NCBI RefSeq assembly: GCF_001553605.1
Contig: NZ_CP014229.1
Span: forward strand, 1,392,501 to 1,456,500
Source of the DNA: Desulfovibrio fairfieldensis
GTDB taxonomy: Bacteria; Desulfobacterota; Desulfovibrionia; Desulfovibrionales; Desulfovibrionaceae
Direction of reading: 5' to 3'
Length of the DNA stretch: 64,000 nucleotides
The first letter of the stretch is position 1, and every line of letters starts with the position of its first letter. Made by a program: the position numbers and the translations under genes. Below, in pieces: positions 8,267 to 18,398 of this stretch. Below the pieces are notes generated by a model. It was not told the origin of the DNA. It saw only the letters and a list, made by a program, of their open reading frames with translations, and ran no database searches.

Positions 8267-10711
8267 CTACCGCTTCATGCCGATAACCGTTTCAAGCATG
8301 GTATCCACGGTTGTGATGCCCTTGGAGTTGGCCTGGAAGCCCCGCTGGGTGGTGATCATCTGGACGAACTCGCGGGACATGTCCACGTTGGACTGTTCGA
8401 TGTTGTAGGCCTTGGTGGTGCCGAAGCCGTTATCCCCGGCTACGCCGATGCGCGGCTCACCGGAATCGTTGGTGGAAGAGAAAAGATTGCCGCCATCGCG
8501 CCAGAGCCCCTGGTTGTTCTGGAAGTCGTACATGGTTATCTGGTAGAGGGGCAGGGTGGTGCCGTTGGAATAGACGCCGTAGATAATGCCTGAGGTGTCG
8601 ATACGCACGTCGCTCAGCGTGCCCGAAGCATAGCCGTCCTGCGTGGCATTCTGCGTCACGCTGGTCTTGCTGTTGGCCGCGCTGGCCCCTTCCTGGCGCT
8701 CTGTGGTCGTCATGCTGGCGGCGTTGGTGGCGAAGTTGACGACAGCCTTGTATTTGGGATTCCCCTCCGCCGTGACGCCGTCGGCCACCAGCTGCGTCTT
8801 CAGGCTGTCCAGGCTGTTGGCCTTGGTCTCGTAATCAGGCGCGACACGCGTGGTATTATCTATCGCGACATATGTATCAGGCTTAACCTTGCTGGTGGCG
8901 ATTTTGTCAAAGTTGGTGACTGCCTGCCTAGCGTCAGCGCCGTCAATGTAAAAATATCCCGTGGCGTCATGCTGCACCAAGCGAGGAGTGCCGCCGTCGT
9001 CGAACGTGCCGTAAATTTTGCCGTTCGTGGTACCGCCGCCGGCTTGCGGGACCGTGCCGTTATAGTAGTCACCGTCGGCGTCCGAGTAGGCAGGGTGTGT
9101 TGTTCCACCGCCGTCCACAGTGACGTCATAACATTTGGCATTGGGTGTAACTGTGGTGTCCGTGAAGTAATAGCTGCTGGTGGTGTCGTCGTAGGCCACA
9201 TTCGGAGTGCCGCCATTGACATTAATGGTGCCGTAAATCTTTTCGGCTCCATTCATATAATAAAAGCCCTTGTCATCCGCCAGCAGGTCATGGCCGGCGG
9301 CATCTTTGCCATAGAATCCGGTGGCCAGGTTATAATAGCCGTATTTGCTCACACCCAGCGCATTGCCGCCCGCGTCCACGGGATTGCCCTGGGCGTCGGT
9401 CTTGATGGTGGTGGCAGTGGGATTGGTCCAGGCCGGGCTGCCGATGTTTTTCAGGCCCAGGTCAAGCTCCATGATATAGTTCTGGGCCTGGCTGAAGGGC
9501 GTGGTGGTGCCCGTGGTGGTCATGGTTTCGCTGACGCTGTTGGCCAGGGGCTGGCCGGTGAAATTGGCCGTGAACACGGGCAGGCCGTTGCTGGACAATT
9601 TGGTGGGCTGCCAGGATTCCTTGCTGTCCGGGGAACCGGCATACTGGTCGTTGGCCGCCGGAGTGCCGGTGGCCCCGAAGGTATAGGCGGTCTGGTTCAC
9701 GAGCTGGCCGCTGGCGTTGAAGATCAACTGGCCGCTCATCAGCACGCCGGCCTGCTTGTTGGTGCCGGTTGTGGGGTCGTCGTAGAATTTGGTGGGGTCC
9801 CTGGTCCAGGTATTGGTGGCCTCGTCGTAGCCTTCGCCGCCGAAGCTGCGGTTGTCTTCGGACGGGGGAATGGTCACCAGGTATTCATAGACCGTGTAGC
9901 CCGCTGGCAGGCCTTCAATTGTATAAGCCGTGGAACCGTTGGTGCCTTCCTTGCTGGTGGCGACCTGGTCATAATAGACGGAGAGTTGATGGGCGTTGCC
10001 GCCCTCGTCATAGACTTTAATCTCGGACTTGGCGGAGAAGGCATCCTTGGCTATCGGCGGGTTGCTGGTGGCGTCCCAGAGGTCAAAAAGCGCTGTCAGC
10101 GGGCTGCCGGCGCTGGTGGTCTTGTCGCCGTTGCCGTCGTTGGTCAGGCCCATGGTGAAGCTGACGTTGGTGGTCTGCTGCGGGGGCAGATTCCAGCTGC
10201 TCAGAACGATGTCCGTGGGCGAGCCGCTGCCCACATAGGATGATTCCGAGCTGGTGCCCGTACCGAGATTGGTGGCGCCGCTGCTGAAGGTCAGGGCCTT
10301 GTCGTTTTCCACTTTCCAGCCCTGCACGACCATGCCTTCCGGGTTGACCAGCTTGCGTTCTTTGTCAAAAAAGAAGTCGCCCGCGCGGGTGTAGTACTTC
10401 TGGTCGCTGCCGGTCTTGCGCACGCCGAAGTAGCCGTTGCCGTCAATGGCCAGGTCGGTGCCGGAATTGGTGGTCTCCAACGCGCCCTGGGAGTAGTCTC
10501 CCAGCACGGCATAGGTGCTCACGCCCGCGCCGATCTGGGTGGGACCACTGGCGCTGCTGCCGCTCATGTACAGATAGTCGTTGAAATCCATGCGCTGGCT
10601 TTTGAAGCCGATGGTGCTGACATTGGCAATATTGTTGCCCACCAGGTTCATCTTGTTGCCGTGGGCGAGCAGGCCTGAAACGCTGGTCCACATGCTGGCT
10701 GAAAGACCCAT
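8267..10711 (-). CDS. flgE: Flagellar hook protein FlgE, enlarged, with internal repeats
   Basis: An 814-residue hook protein, about twice the enterobacterial length. The N-terminal rod/hook signature (SVSGLLAHGNKMNLVGNNIANVSTIGFKS region, then GNGYFGVR) and the C-terminal block (QSNVDMSREFVQMITTQRGFQANSKGI) are conserved. The extra length is in the middle. Residues ~450-595 hold four degenerate repeats of roughly 30-40 residues built on KxYGT...GGTP...YDD..GYYY.NG, and the whole centre is rich in Thr, Ser and Gly. It forms the flexible joint between basal body and filament. It is the last gene of fliK-flgD-flgE. Confidence 0.95.
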   Translation of the reverse strand: MGLSASMWTSVSGLLAHGNKMNLVGNNIANVSTIGFKSQRMDFNDYLYMSGSSASGPTQIGAGVSTYAVLGDYSQGALETTNSGTDLAIDGNGYFGVRKTGSDQKYYTRAGDFFFDKERKLVNPEGMVVQGWKVENDKALTFSSGATNLGTGTSSESSYVGSGSPTDIVLSSWNLPPQQTTNVSFTMGLTNDGNGDKTTSAGSPLTALFDLWDATSNPPIAKDAFSAKSEIKVYDEGGNAHQLSVYYDQVATSKEGTNGSTAYTIEGLPAGYTVYEYLVTIPPSEDNRSFGGEGYDEATNTWTRDPTKFYDDPTTGTNKQAGVLMSGQLIFNASGQLVNQTAYTFGATGTPAANDQYAGSPDSKESWQPTKLSSNGLPVFTANFTGQPLANSVSETMTTTGTTTPFSQAQNYIMELDLGLKNIGSPAWTNPTATTIKTDAQGNPVDAGGNALGVSKYGYYNLATGFYGKDAAGHDLLADDKGFYYMNGAEKIYGTINVNGGTPNVAYDDTTSSYYFTDTTVTPNAKCYDVTVDGGGTTHPAYSDADGDYYNGTVPQAGGGTTNGKIYGTFDDGGTPRLVQHDATGYFYIDGADARQAVTNFDKIATSKVKPDTYVAIDNTTRVAPDYETKANSLDSLKTQLVADGVTAEGNPKYKAVVNFATNAASMTTTERQEGASAANSKTSVTQNATQDGYASGTLSDVRIDTSGIIYGVYSNGTTLPLYQITMYDFQNNQGLWRDGGNLFSSTNDSGEPRIGVAGDNGFGTTKAYNIEQSNVDMSREFVQMITTQRGFQANSKGITTVDTMLETVIGMKR

Positions 10712-10784
10712 GACTTCCTCCGTGTATGCTTGGGATAGCAGTTGTATGGCGGCCGTGGCCGCCGGGATAGTTCAGTTGTTATAT

Positions 10785-11651
10785 TCAGGCGGCCTGGGCG
10801 GTGGTTTCGCCCGTGCCGGAATTTTCTTCTGTACCCGGAGTTTCTTCCGTGTCGGGAGTCCCCCCAGTACCGGGCTTTTCGCCGTCGGGATCTTCCTTGT
10901 CAGGGTCCTCGCCGTCGGGCGGATTCTCATCCCCGCCGCTGCTCTTCGCCTCGGGTTCCGTGACCTGGCGCACATTGGCCAGAAGTATCAACTGCCCGCC
11001 GTCAAGGCCCAGGCAGACGGAGCCGTTGTTATTGACCACGCCGGTCACCCTGGCGTCCACCACCTGGTCCGCGAGCACGGACTCACCGTTGGAGTTGAGC
11101 AGCGCCAGGCTGACGGTATACACGCCGTCCGGCGCCACGCTGCCGTCATTCCTCTTGCCGTCCCATTCAAATTCATAGGTGGTGCCTGCGGCCTTGTTCT
11201 CGTTCAACTCCGCCACATAGACCGGGTTGTTGTCGGCGTCGCGCACAATGATCTGGCTGCCCGCCACCACGTTGTCGTTGGGAGCGTAACGGAACTTGGA
11301 AATAGTGACTTCCTTGGTCTTCTCGTCAGTGTTCTTGCCGATGGCATTGCCGGAAACGGAGACGTTTTTGCCGATATACGAGGTGGCGTTGATCATCTGC
11401 TGATTATTGGTAGCATCGGTCAGCCCTTCCATGCTCGTATTCAGATTCATGAGCTGTTCCAGACTGGAGAATTGCGCCAACTGGGCAATAAATTCCTTAT
11501 CCTCCATGGGATTGAGCGGATCCTGGTACTTGAACTGGGTGACCAGCAGCAGCATGAAGGAATCTTTGTCCATATTGCTGCCCTTCTGCTTGGAAAGGGC
11601 GCTGTTGAACTCATTGTTGGCCTGGTTAAGGGCTTGCGTAATACTGGACAT
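10785..11651 (-). CDS. flgD: Flagellar hook assembly scaffold FlgD with an acidic C-terminal tail
   Basis: A 288-residue protein. The N-terminal part carries the FlgD signature DSFMLLLVTQFKYQDPLNPME and EFIAQLAQFSSLEQL, and residues ~105-220 form the FlgD Ig/TUDOR region (FEWDGKRNDGSVAPDGVY). FlgD caps the growing hook and is lost afterwards. The last ~55 residues are unusual: short PDGEDPDKEDPDGEKP and TPDTEETPGTEEN units rich in Asp, Glu, Pro, Gly and Thr, not part of the normal family. It lies between fliK and flgE, spaced 22 and 73 nt. Confidence 0.94.
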   Translation of the reverse strand: MSSITQALNQANNEFNSALSKQKGSNMDKDSFMLLLVTQFKYQDPLNPMEDKEFIAQLAQFSSLEQLMNLNTSMEGLTDATNNQQMINATSYIGKNVSVSGNAIGKNTDEKTKEVTISKFRYAPNDNVVAGSQIIVRDADNNPVYVAELNENKAAGTTYEFEWDGKRNDGSVAPDGVYTVSLALLNSNGESVLADQVVDARVTGVVNNNGSVCLGLDGGQLILLANVRQVTEPEAKSSGGDENPPDGEDPDKEDPDGEKPGTGGTPDTEETPGTEENSGTGETTAQAA

Positions 11652-11673
11652 GATTTACTCCGCGTCGGCGAAT

Positions 11674-13542
11674 TCAGGCCACCACATGCAGGGACTGCGT
11701 GGCATATCTTGCCATTTGCGTCAGAGAATGCACAGGCTGTTCCAAAATCTCCGGTTGCATATTTTCACCAGAATTACGCAGGGTTGCGAGATTCTTGAGG
11801 CGGGCAAGTTCTTCCCGGCGGGCATCTTCTTCCTGCCGGGAATTGTGCTGATCCAGATTTTGCCACTGGCGGCCGTCGTCCCCCTGCTGGCTCTGGAGCT
11901 GCACTTCAATCTTGTCCACCTTGATGCCCTGTTGTTCCAGATTGGCGCGGATGGTGTCCAACTGGCGGGTGACCATTTCAGCGGTTTCGCTTTTTTCGGA
12001 ACGAATGCGCGCGCTCACTTCGCCGTTGCGGGCCGTAAGCGTGAGGGTAATGGCCCCCAGTTCCTGCGGATGCAGTTGGAGGTCCAGCCGTGTGCCCCCG
12101 TCCTTGAGCGCGGAAAGCAGGCCGCGCTCCACCTGCTGGGCCACTTGGCGGGAAAGCGTCTGGTCCTCGGCGGCATTGCTCTGAATCGGGTCCGCTTCAG
12201 ACAGGCGCTGCCCGCCCTGAAGCATGGAAAAGACGATGGAATTGCCGGTATTGGCCTGGGGAGCCGCAGCCCGCGTTTCAACTTTGCCCAGCAGTTCGCT
12301 CCATTCCTTGCTCTTGCCTTGTCCACTGTTGTTTTCAAAGGCAGGGGCGTCGGAGCCGGAGCCGTTTTTACCGCTCTCCGCCGTTTCTACACGCGCCGCG
12401 CCGACTCCGGGGACCGCCTCTGAAGCGGCATTGCGGGATTTATCCGTATTGGCCGAGGCGCGAGCCAGCTTGTCCGCCAGGTTGTCATGGTTTTCAGCGC
12501 CGCCCGCTTCTCCCACGGCGCCGCTCTGCTTGCCGTTCAGCTTGCGGCTCACCGCCTCGCTCTGGGAGGCGATTTCAGCGGCATCCGGACTGTCGTCGGC
12601 CTGCTGGCCTGATTGCAAGGTCTGGCTGAGGATTTCCCGGCTCTGCTCCTGCACGGTCTTGTCGATCAGAATCCGGCTTTGCTCCACCTTGCGGTTTTGC
12701 AGGGCGCTGGCCGCCTTTTCCTTTTCCATGCGGTCGCGGGCTTTGCTGATGATGGGCTTGAGCGTCTGCTCCAGAGCCGCGTCCAGCTTTTCTCGATTGG
12801 CCTTGTCCGTGGCGAACTGCATGGAGGCGGGCTTCATGAGGTTGCCGAACTGCTCGCCGGTGACGCGCAAGGCGTCGTATCTGCCGAAATTGTCGGCAAG
12901 GCTTTGCAGGCTGTTCTTGTTCAGGCCCAGGCCCCTGCCCAGAGCAAGAGCGTCGTCACGGCTGATTTCAATGCTTTCGTCGGGGTCCAGCTTGGCGAAG
13001 GCGTCGGTGATCAGAGCCAGCGCGTCCTCGCCTTTGCCTTCACCCATGCACTGCAGAACAGAAGCGGCGAGATCGCCGGTGGGGTCAATTTTGCCCAGCA
13101 GAGCGGTGATGGTTTCGGCGTCCTCATCGCTTACCCCGGCGGCCTTTTCCGTGCCCATCAGGCTGGCCATGACCTGGGCCAGGGTGGCTCCGTCAGGCTG
13201 ACCGGCCAGCACGTCGAACTGTTTCAGGCTTTCCTCGGGGGCACCGGCTTTGAGCAGTTTCTCGCGTAACTCTTGCAATTCCTGCTTGGTGAAGCAGACT
13301 TCATCCAGCGTATAGGTGACGCCGTCCGTGGTATGGCGGCTGTAGGGGCTTTCCACCATAGCCTGCTTTTGCCCGGAGCCGTTCTGCAAAGCCGCGTTTA
13401 CCGACACGTCCTGCCCGTTTTCCACGGAATTCATGGCATCCTGCATGGTCTGCATGAAATCAGTGGAGGCATCGGACTGGTTGCCCATGCTGCCCCAAAA
13501 ATTCAACGTGGTATCAGCAGTGTCGGTGGGAAGAATTTGCAT
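11674..13542 (-). CDS. fliK: Flagellar hook-length control protein FliK
   Basis: A 622-residue protein. The C-terminal hook-length domain is clear at about residues 475-570 (LDLQLHPQELGAITLTL, then SARIRSEKSETAEMV, ending in a Gln-rich segment). The long N-terminal part is low in hydrophobics, rich in Ala, Gln and Ser, and poorly conserved, as expected for the molecular ruler that measures the hook and switches export specificity to filament proteins. Start ATG 13542 follows AAGGAG. First gene of fliK-flgD-flgE. Confidence 0.9.
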   Translation of the reverse strand: MQILPTDTADTTLNFWGSMGNQSDASTDFMQTMQDAMNSVENGQDVSVNAALQNGSGQKQAMVESPYSRHTTDGVTYTLDEVCFTKQELQELREKLLKAGAPEESLKQFDVLAGQPDGATLAQVMASLMGTEKAAGVSDEDAETITALLGKIDPTGDLAASVLQCMGEGKGEDALALITDAFAKLDPDESIEISRDDALALGRGLGLNKNSLQSLADNFGRYDALRVTGEQFGNLMKPASMQFATDKANREKLDAALEQTLKPIISKARDRMEKEKAASALQNRKVEQSRILIDKTVQEQSREILSQTLQSGQQADDSPDAAEIASQSEAVSRKLNGKQSGAVGEAGGAENHDNLADKLARASANTDKSRNAASEAVPGVGAARVETAESGKNGSGSDAPAFENNSGQGKSKEWSELLGKVETRAAAPQANTGNSIVFSMLQGGQRLSEADPIQSNAAEDQTLSRQVAQQVERGLLSALKDGGTRLDLQLHPQELGAITLTLTARNGEVSARIRSEKSETAEMVTRQLDTIRANLEQQGIKVDKIEVQLQSQQGDDGRQWQNLDQHNSRQEEDARREELARLKNLATLRNSGENMQPEILEQPVHSLTQMARYATQSLHVVA

Positions 13543-13568
13543 TGTCGCACTCCTTGCGCCTGCTGGTA

Positions 13569-13584
13569 TTCAAGGAGTGTTCCA
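13569..13584 (-). promoter_or_regulatory. Weak sigma-54-like element before fliK
   Basis: Minus-strand TGGAAC-N5-TTGAA, two mismatches to TGGCAC-N5-TTGCA. The nearly invariant GC of the -12 box is GA here, so it may be inactive. The position (27 nt before the start codon) would fit. Confidence 0.25.
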
Positions 13585-13673
13585 AAAATAAAAATCTAAC
13601 GATTTTTAATAGATAGGAATGATCAACGCGGCAAGACTTGCCGGAAGCGGAAAGGGCGATGTGACATGAATTC

Positions 13674-15113
13674 TTACTGTTGCGCTTTATCGGGAAAGCA
13701 AAGGCCGCACAGCGCGGTCAGACGGTCCACGGCCGTCTGCCAGCCTTGCGGCGTGAAATCGGCATTTTGCAGAAACATATGCGTATGTCCGGCAAAAAGG
13801 CGCAGCAAGGGCGGTTCCGCACGCCAAAAGTCTGCGGGCAGCTCCCGGCTGCGCTGCTTGAGGCCGTCGGCGCATTGCGCGCAAAGGCGGGCCAGACCCA
13901 AAGCCAGGCGTTGCGCCAATTGCGGAAAGGCATTTTCCAGGGCCGCCAGGCGTTGCCGAGCCAGAGGGCGCAGTGAGGGATCATACAGAAACAAAAAAGC
14001 AGCCTGCCAGAAATCCTCCAGCAAAGAGCGGCAGGAGCGCGCCGCAGGGCGCCCTTCCTGATCTTCCACGGCTTCAAGGCGATAGAGGTCCAGGGCATCG
14101 CGGCCCGTGCGGCAGAGGGACAAGCCGGGCAGCGGTCCGCTGCGGGCCGGCGGACGGGCATCCTGGGGATTTTCCAGAACGGCCAGAGCCGCGCGCGCCA
14201 CGGAGGCCGGGCTGAAGGCCTGCTTACAGTACAGTTTCGAGCGGCGGCATTGCCAGCATCCCACACAGCTCATGGCCGCGCGCAAAACCCATTGACCGGG
14301 GGCGGTGGGGCCGGTTTCACGGGCATGAACCGGCCCCATGGAAAGGTTGAGCACGGGCACGCCGAGCCAGTCGGCCAGGTGCATTGGGCCTGTATCCGGG
14401 GTGATGCAGAGGTCCAGGCCGCGCAGGACGGCGGCCACGTCCCTGAGCGGCAGGCGGCCGCAAAGATTGGCATGCGGCAATTGTGTCAGACGGGCCACTT
14501 CCTGCCCCAGTGCGCTTTCGGCCGGGCCGCCCAGAAAGACCGGCATGGCCCCGGCACTGGCCAGCCGACGGGCCAGCCGGGCCCAGAACAGGGCATCCGG
14601 GCGTTTGGCCGCTTCACTGGCCCCCAGCACCAGAGCCACGCGACCGCTGCCCGCGCCCTTGGGCAGAATATGTCCCGCTTGGCCGGGGCGCACTGCGGAC
14701 TCCAGATCCAGACGGTACAGATCCGACCAGTGAAAAGCGTTATGGTGATTGTTCTGGGTCAGGGCAGTGCGATAGAGTTGCCAGAAACCATGGACGTGCA
14801 GGCCGTCCGGCAGCGCCGCCGGGCCCAGCTTGAGCCCGGCTTCCAGACCGGCCAGACAGGCGGCGGCCTCGGGCCGGGCGCTCAGATTGATGGCCGCCGC
14901 GTAGTGCCCGCGCGCCAGGGTGGGGCAATGCGAGGGGGGGAAAAAAACTACCTCCGGCGCCAGCGGCATCAGTTCCTGGAAAAACTGCGGCTCGGCCGCC
15001 ACCCAGATGGGATGGCCCGGCCAGCGTTTTTTAAGGGCAAGCAGCAGGGGAAAGGTAAGGATCAAGTCCCCCATGCGTTGCAATTGCAGAACCAGCAGGG
15101 GATCCGCGCTCAT
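13674..15113 (-). CDS. Glycosyltransferase family 9 (heptosyltransferase-like)
   Basis: A 479-residue protein. The N-terminus [27 protein letters not shown] and the motif [20 protein letters not shown] (residues ~235-260) are those of ADP-heptose:LPS heptosyltransferases of GT9. A Cys-rich stretch ([14 protein letters not shown]) follows, seen in related Desulfovibrio-type proteins, and then a ~150-residue C-terminal extension without recognised domain. It overlaps the preceding glycosyltransferase gene by 4 nt. Placed among flagellar genes, it may act in flagellin or surface glycan glycosylation rather than in LPS core; that is inference. Confidence 0.85.
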   Translation of the reverse strand: MSADPLLVLQLQRMGDLILTFPLLLALKKRWPGHPIWVAAEPQFFQELMPLAPEVVFFPPSHCPTLARGHYAAAINLSARPEAAACLAGLEAGLKLGPAALPDGLHVHGFWQLYRTALTQNNHHNAFHWSDLYRLDLESAVRPGQAGHILPKGAGSGRVALVLGASEAAKRPDALFWARLARRLASAGAMPVFLGGPAESALGQEVARLTQLPHANLCGRLPLRDVAAVLRGLDLCITPDTGPMHLADWLGVPVLNLSMGPVHARETGPTAPGQWVLRAAMSCVGCWQCRRSKLYCKQAFSPASVARAALAVLENPQDARPPARSGPLPGLSLCRTGRDALDLYRLEAVEDQEGRPAARSCRSLLEDFWQAAFLFLYDPSLRPLARQRLAALENAFPQLAQRLALGLARLCAQCADGLKQRSRELPADFWRAEPPLLRLFAGHTHMFLQNADFTPQGWQTAVDRLTALCGLCFPDKAQQ

Positions 15114-16855
15114 GAACGCGCCTTGCCCGCCTGGGGAGTTCCGTAGATCCGGCGCATATGTTCAAGCAGCGCTTGAAGTCTGTGCTCCCAGGTGTGGCAG
15201 GCCAGCACCCGATTGCGCGCGGCAGCGGCCAGTTTGCGGCGTTCGGCCGGGTGGGCCAGATAGTGACGCGCCAGATCGGGGATTTCTTCCGGATCGTGAT
15301 AACAGGCCATTTCATCGGGCTCGAAAAGCTGCTCCATCTGCGGCCGCCAGTCCGTGAGCACAAAAGCCCCGGCGGCGGGCACGTCGAAAACGCGCTGGTT
15401 GACCGCGCCTTTCATCTGCTTGCTGGTGCAGTTGAAATTGATGGCGGAATGCTCGTAAAAAGCGGGCAACTCCGCATAGTAGCTCAAGGCGTCCAGATAG
15501 CGGGGCTGGCAGGGCTCGCGCCGAAATTCGATCCGCCAGCCCCGGTCGCCCACGATCAGGGGGCAAAAGGGCAGCAGACGGCGCACGCATCCGTTGCGAT
15601 ACAGGCGGGTGGCCTGCCAGGTGATGGCCGTTTCATAGGCCAGCCGGGCTTCGTTGTCGGGCAGGGCCTCGTAGCGGGCATGGACCTCGGGAAAGGACAG
15701 GCGCAGAAAATCCGCGACGGAACGCTGCTCGCTGTCCATAAAGGCTTGGGAAACCTCGCGGAAGGGCAGCAGCAGTTCACGCGGGAAGCGCCCGTTCTTC
15801 AGGCGGCCGCCCACCTTGTAGAGCATGGAGTTGCCCACAAAGGAGATGTCAGCCTTCCAGGCATCGGGAACCGCCGCGCGGCTCGGGTGGAAGCGATCCG
15901 GGTCCGTCCCCAAGGGCAGATAAAAAACGTGCTCAAAGCCTGTGCGGCGCAGACTTTCGATATTGTCCGCGTCCCAGGTGAACAAAGCCGTCCAGGGACT
16001 GACACAACGCGAGTAGAGGTGGATGATCAGGTGGGGATTATCCACGAACCAGGAGGCCAGCGGCAGTTGCAGCCGGGCCAGCAGGTCCATGAGCACTCCC
16101 TCCACGTCCACACCCATATGGTTGAGCGTGATGCAGCAGTCGGGCTTGAACGAAACCACGGCCTCCAGCAACTGCTGGACAAAATCCTCGCGGGCCAGAG
16201 TGTCGTCCTTGAGGGTGATCAGCTTATAGGCGAGACCCAGCTTGCGGCAGGCCCCTTCCAGTTCGCCCATCAGGAAATATTTGCTGGTCAGCAGGAGCAC
16301 GCGCGGCGCGGCCTCGCGGAAACGGGGGTGTACCGCGCGACTCCAGAAGTCAAAACGGGCGCTGGCGGCGAGTTTTTCGCGCAGCTCGCCGTAATAGGCG
16401 CGGTCCAGACGCAGGTAAAAAGGCAGGGCCAAGGGCAGCAGGCGTTTGCCGTTGTGGCGCGTCTGCCAGTGGGTCAATTCGTTGAGCGCCGCTTGGGGGT
16501 CAGACACAGCCACCAGAAGCACGCGCTGCCGCAGATCTACAGGCAAAGAGGCCAACACGCCGGTCAGCTCTTGCAAACTATTTTCTTTTTCCACCACGGC
16601 GATGGGGCCGTCGTGCTCTTCAAGCAAAAGATGAAGGGCGTGTCCCAAACCCGCGCCCAGCAACACAGGTAGGGCGTCCCGGCACTGTTCCGGTGAAAGG
16701 CTGCTGACCACGGATTTCTCCCGCTCCGCGCCGCCGGGGCCGAGCATGGCGAAAGAGCGGCCATCCACATGGGCCAATATGTCGACCGGGACGTCGCCGG
16801 GGCATTGGCCGTCCGCGAAAACCGCCTCAAAGAGCGGAGCGCGGTGACGGGTCAT
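15110..16855 (-). CDS. CgeB-like glycosyltransferase (DUF3880 type)
   Basis: A 581-residue protein. The central region ([18 protein letters not shown] ... [17 protein letters not shown] ... [13 protein letters not shown]) is the DUF3880 pattern, and the C-terminal half ([23 protein letters not shown]) is the GT4/CgeB-type donor-binding domain. Such genes are common beside flagellar and polysaccharide genes and transfer sugars of unknown kind. It overlaps both neighbours by 4 nt (DUF342 protein before, GT9 enzyme after), so the three are translationally coupled. No membrane segment is seen. Confidence 0.85.
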   Translation of the reverse strand: MTRHRAPLFEAVFADGQCPGDVPVDILAHVDGRSFAMLGPGGAEREKSVVSSLSPEQCRDALPVLLGAGLGHALHLLLEEHDGPIAVVEKENSLQELTGVLASLPVDLRQRVLLVAVSDPQAALNELTHWQTRHNGKRLLPLALPFYLRLDRAYYGELREKLAASARFDFWSRAVHPRFREAAPRVLLLTSKYFLMGELEGACRKLGLAYKLITLKDDTLAREDFVQQLLEAVVSFKPDCCITLNHMGVDVEGVLMDLLARLQLPLASWFVDNPHLIIHLYSRCVSPWTALFTWDADNIESLRRTGFEHVFYLPLGTDPDRFHPSRAAVPDAWKADISFVGNSMLYKVGGRLKNGRFPRELLLPFREVSQAFMDSEQRSVADFLRLSFPEVHARYEALPDNEARLAYETAITWQATRLYRNGCVRRLLPFCPLIVGDRGWRIEFRREPCQPRYLDALSYYAELPAFYEHSAINFNCTSKQMKGAVNQRVFDVPAAGAFVLTDWRPQMEQLFEPDEMACYHDPEEIPDLARHYLAHPAERRKLAAAARNRVLACHTWEHRLQALLEHMRRIYGTPQAGKARS

Positions 16856-17991
16856 TTTCCCTTGCCCTTGTCGGCCGGAGGCAGGGGCTCCACAATAATA
16901 TCGTCGTAACAGAGCCGGAAGAGCACGTTTTCATAAGGCCGCTCCACCAGCATGAAGGCCCGGCCCACGGAGATTTCCACACCGGGATAGACCTTTCCCG
17001 GTACCATCAGGCGGCAGTTCTGCATGTAGTTTTCGTCCAGGTAGAGCTTTGACCAGAGCTCGGTACGCTGCTTCATGATCCGTTCGCGCTGCTCGACGAG
17101 CCGGGCCAGTTTGCGGCTGGCCTCATTGGCGTCGGGCGGCAGATGTCCGGCCACGGCCTTGAGGTGGGTGATGGACTGGGACAGGCCGGAAATAATCTTG
17201 TCGATTTTTTCCAGCTGGCGAATGCTCAGTGGATCGTACCCCAGATATATCTTGGTGGAAATGGCCGCCTTGTTGCCCAGCTGTCTGCCCACATAGACGC
17301 TGCCGTAGGCGTTGATGGTGCTGCCGTAGACCTGTTCGCGCACCACCATGTTGGCCCCGGCGTAAACCGTGCTGTACAGGCAGTATTTTTCGACAACCAT
17401 GTTGCCGCGGGCGCGCGCTTCGATCTTTTCCAGAAAGGGCGTGAGCAGTTTGTCCCCCGCGTCCAGAAGGCAATGCTGGCCCGCGCCGCCGCGCGCGCCG
17501 CCGTCCACCATCAGATCACGGCGGGCACGCGCCACGCCGCCCTCCACCATGCCCATGATCCGGAGATTGTTGGCCTGCACGGAAAAACCGGAACGTACCG
17601 AACCGTGCACGGCCATGTCTCCCACAAAGAAAATGTTGCCCGTGCGGAAGCTGACGTCCTGACGTACATTGAGCAGACGCTTGACCGTGATTTTCCCGTT
17701 GTTGTAAAAAACGTAGCCGTTGGAGGTTGAGAGCAGATAGTTGGGATAGGCCGGGTCCACCCGGGTATTGGCTCCACCGGGGAGCACAGGCCTGGAAAGC
17801 ACAAAGCGCGGATCCGGTTCCGCCCCAGCCTGCTCCAGAGGGATGACCTCGGCCAGAAGCTGCCCGGCAATGACATTCTGCACGTAGCCCAGACTGTAGA
17901 GGTCTGAGCTCTCGCCGTCTTCGCCGATGCCGGGTTTCGGGCGCAGATAGTCAAAGTCCGGGTTGAAATAATGTCGAAGATAGTATTGCAC
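16852..17991 (-). CDS. FapA-like DUF342 protein
   Basis: A 379-residue protein. Residues ~90-240 show the repetitive beta-helix-like pattern of the DUF342/FapA polymerising domain ([18 protein letters not shown], then [15 protein letters not shown], ..., [15 protein letters not shown]). Residues ~255-330 form a predicted coiled coil ([18 protein letters not shown]). Family members are cytoplasmic; in Vibrio, FapA takes part in flagellar polar localisation control. The position between a STAS protein and glycosyltransferases upstream of fliK fits a flagellum-linked role. Overlaps the next gene by 4 nt. Confidence 0.85.
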   Translation of the reverse strand: MQYYLRHYFNPDFDYLRPKPGIGEDGESSDLYSLGYVQNVIAGQLLAEVIPLEQAGAEPDPRFVLSRPVLPGGANTRVDPAYPNYLLSTSNGYVFYNNGKITVKRLLNVRQDVSFRTGNIFFVGDMAVHGSVRSGFSVQANNLRIMGMVEGGVARARRDLMVDGGARGGAGQHCLLDAGDKLLTPFLEKIEARARGNMVVEKYCLYSTVYAGANMVVREQVYGSTINAYGSVYVGRQLGNKAAISTKIYLGYDPLSIRQLEKIDKIISGLSQSITHLKAVAGHLPPDANEASRKLARLVEQRERIMKQRTELWSKLYLDENYMQNCRLMVPGKVYPGVEISVGRAFMLVERPYENVLFRLCYDDIIVEPLPPADKGKGK

Positions 17992-18044
17992 CTTGCACCA
18001 TCCGTCTGGGCTGAAAAAACTGCCGCTACCGGCGGCGCGAAACG

Positions 18045-18398
18045 CTATTCCGCCGCGTCCGGAACGTACCCTTTAAGCTCTTCCTCACTTTCATACGTGG
18101 GGAAAAAACCTTCTACTTCAGCGTCTTTCAAAAGTTGTGCCACATGCGGCGCGGGACAGAGCAAAATCAGCCTGCGCCCCCGCCCCTGAAGTTTGGTGCT
18201 GATGCTCACAAGGACGCCCAGTCCGGCATTGTCCATTTGTCCCGCCCGGCTGAGATCCACCACCACCTGGGCGATGTCCGGTGCCGCTATGTGGTTTTCC
18301 ATCTGCTGATTGAACTCGACCACGTCAGCCAGAAGTATATCGCCGGTCAGGCGCAGGATAATGATCTTATTATATAACTCCGCTTGCAGATCAAACAT
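18045..18398 (-). CDS. STAS-domain protein (anti-sigma factor antagonist-like)
   Basis: A 117-residue single-domain STAS protein. ATG 18398 is chosen because GGAGGC lies just upstream. The fold is plain (IIILRLTGDILLADV ... VVVDLSRAGQMDNAGLGVLV ... RRLILLCPAPHVAQLL). The loop that carries the phosphorylated serine in SpoIIAA (DSSGLG) reads D56-N57-A58-G-L-G here, so both serines are absent and control by a SpoIIAB-like kinase is unlikely. It starts the STAS - DUF342 - two glycosyltransferases run. Confidence 0.88.
   Translation of the reverse strand: MFDLQAELYNKIIILRLTGDILLADVVEFNQQMENHIAAPDIAQVVVDLSRAGQMDNAGLGVLVSISTKLQGRGRRLILLCPAPHVAQLLKDAEVEGFFPTYESEEELKGYVPDAAE

Noticed and set aside
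8969..10243. 424-aa plus-strand open frame
   Set aside because: Antisense to flgE; valine/glycine-rich composition results from the Thr/Pro/Ala codons of the hook gene.
15158..16672. 504-aa plus-strand open frame
   Set aside because: Antisense shadow of the CgeB-like glycosyltransferase, which has clear family motifs and coupling to its neighbours.
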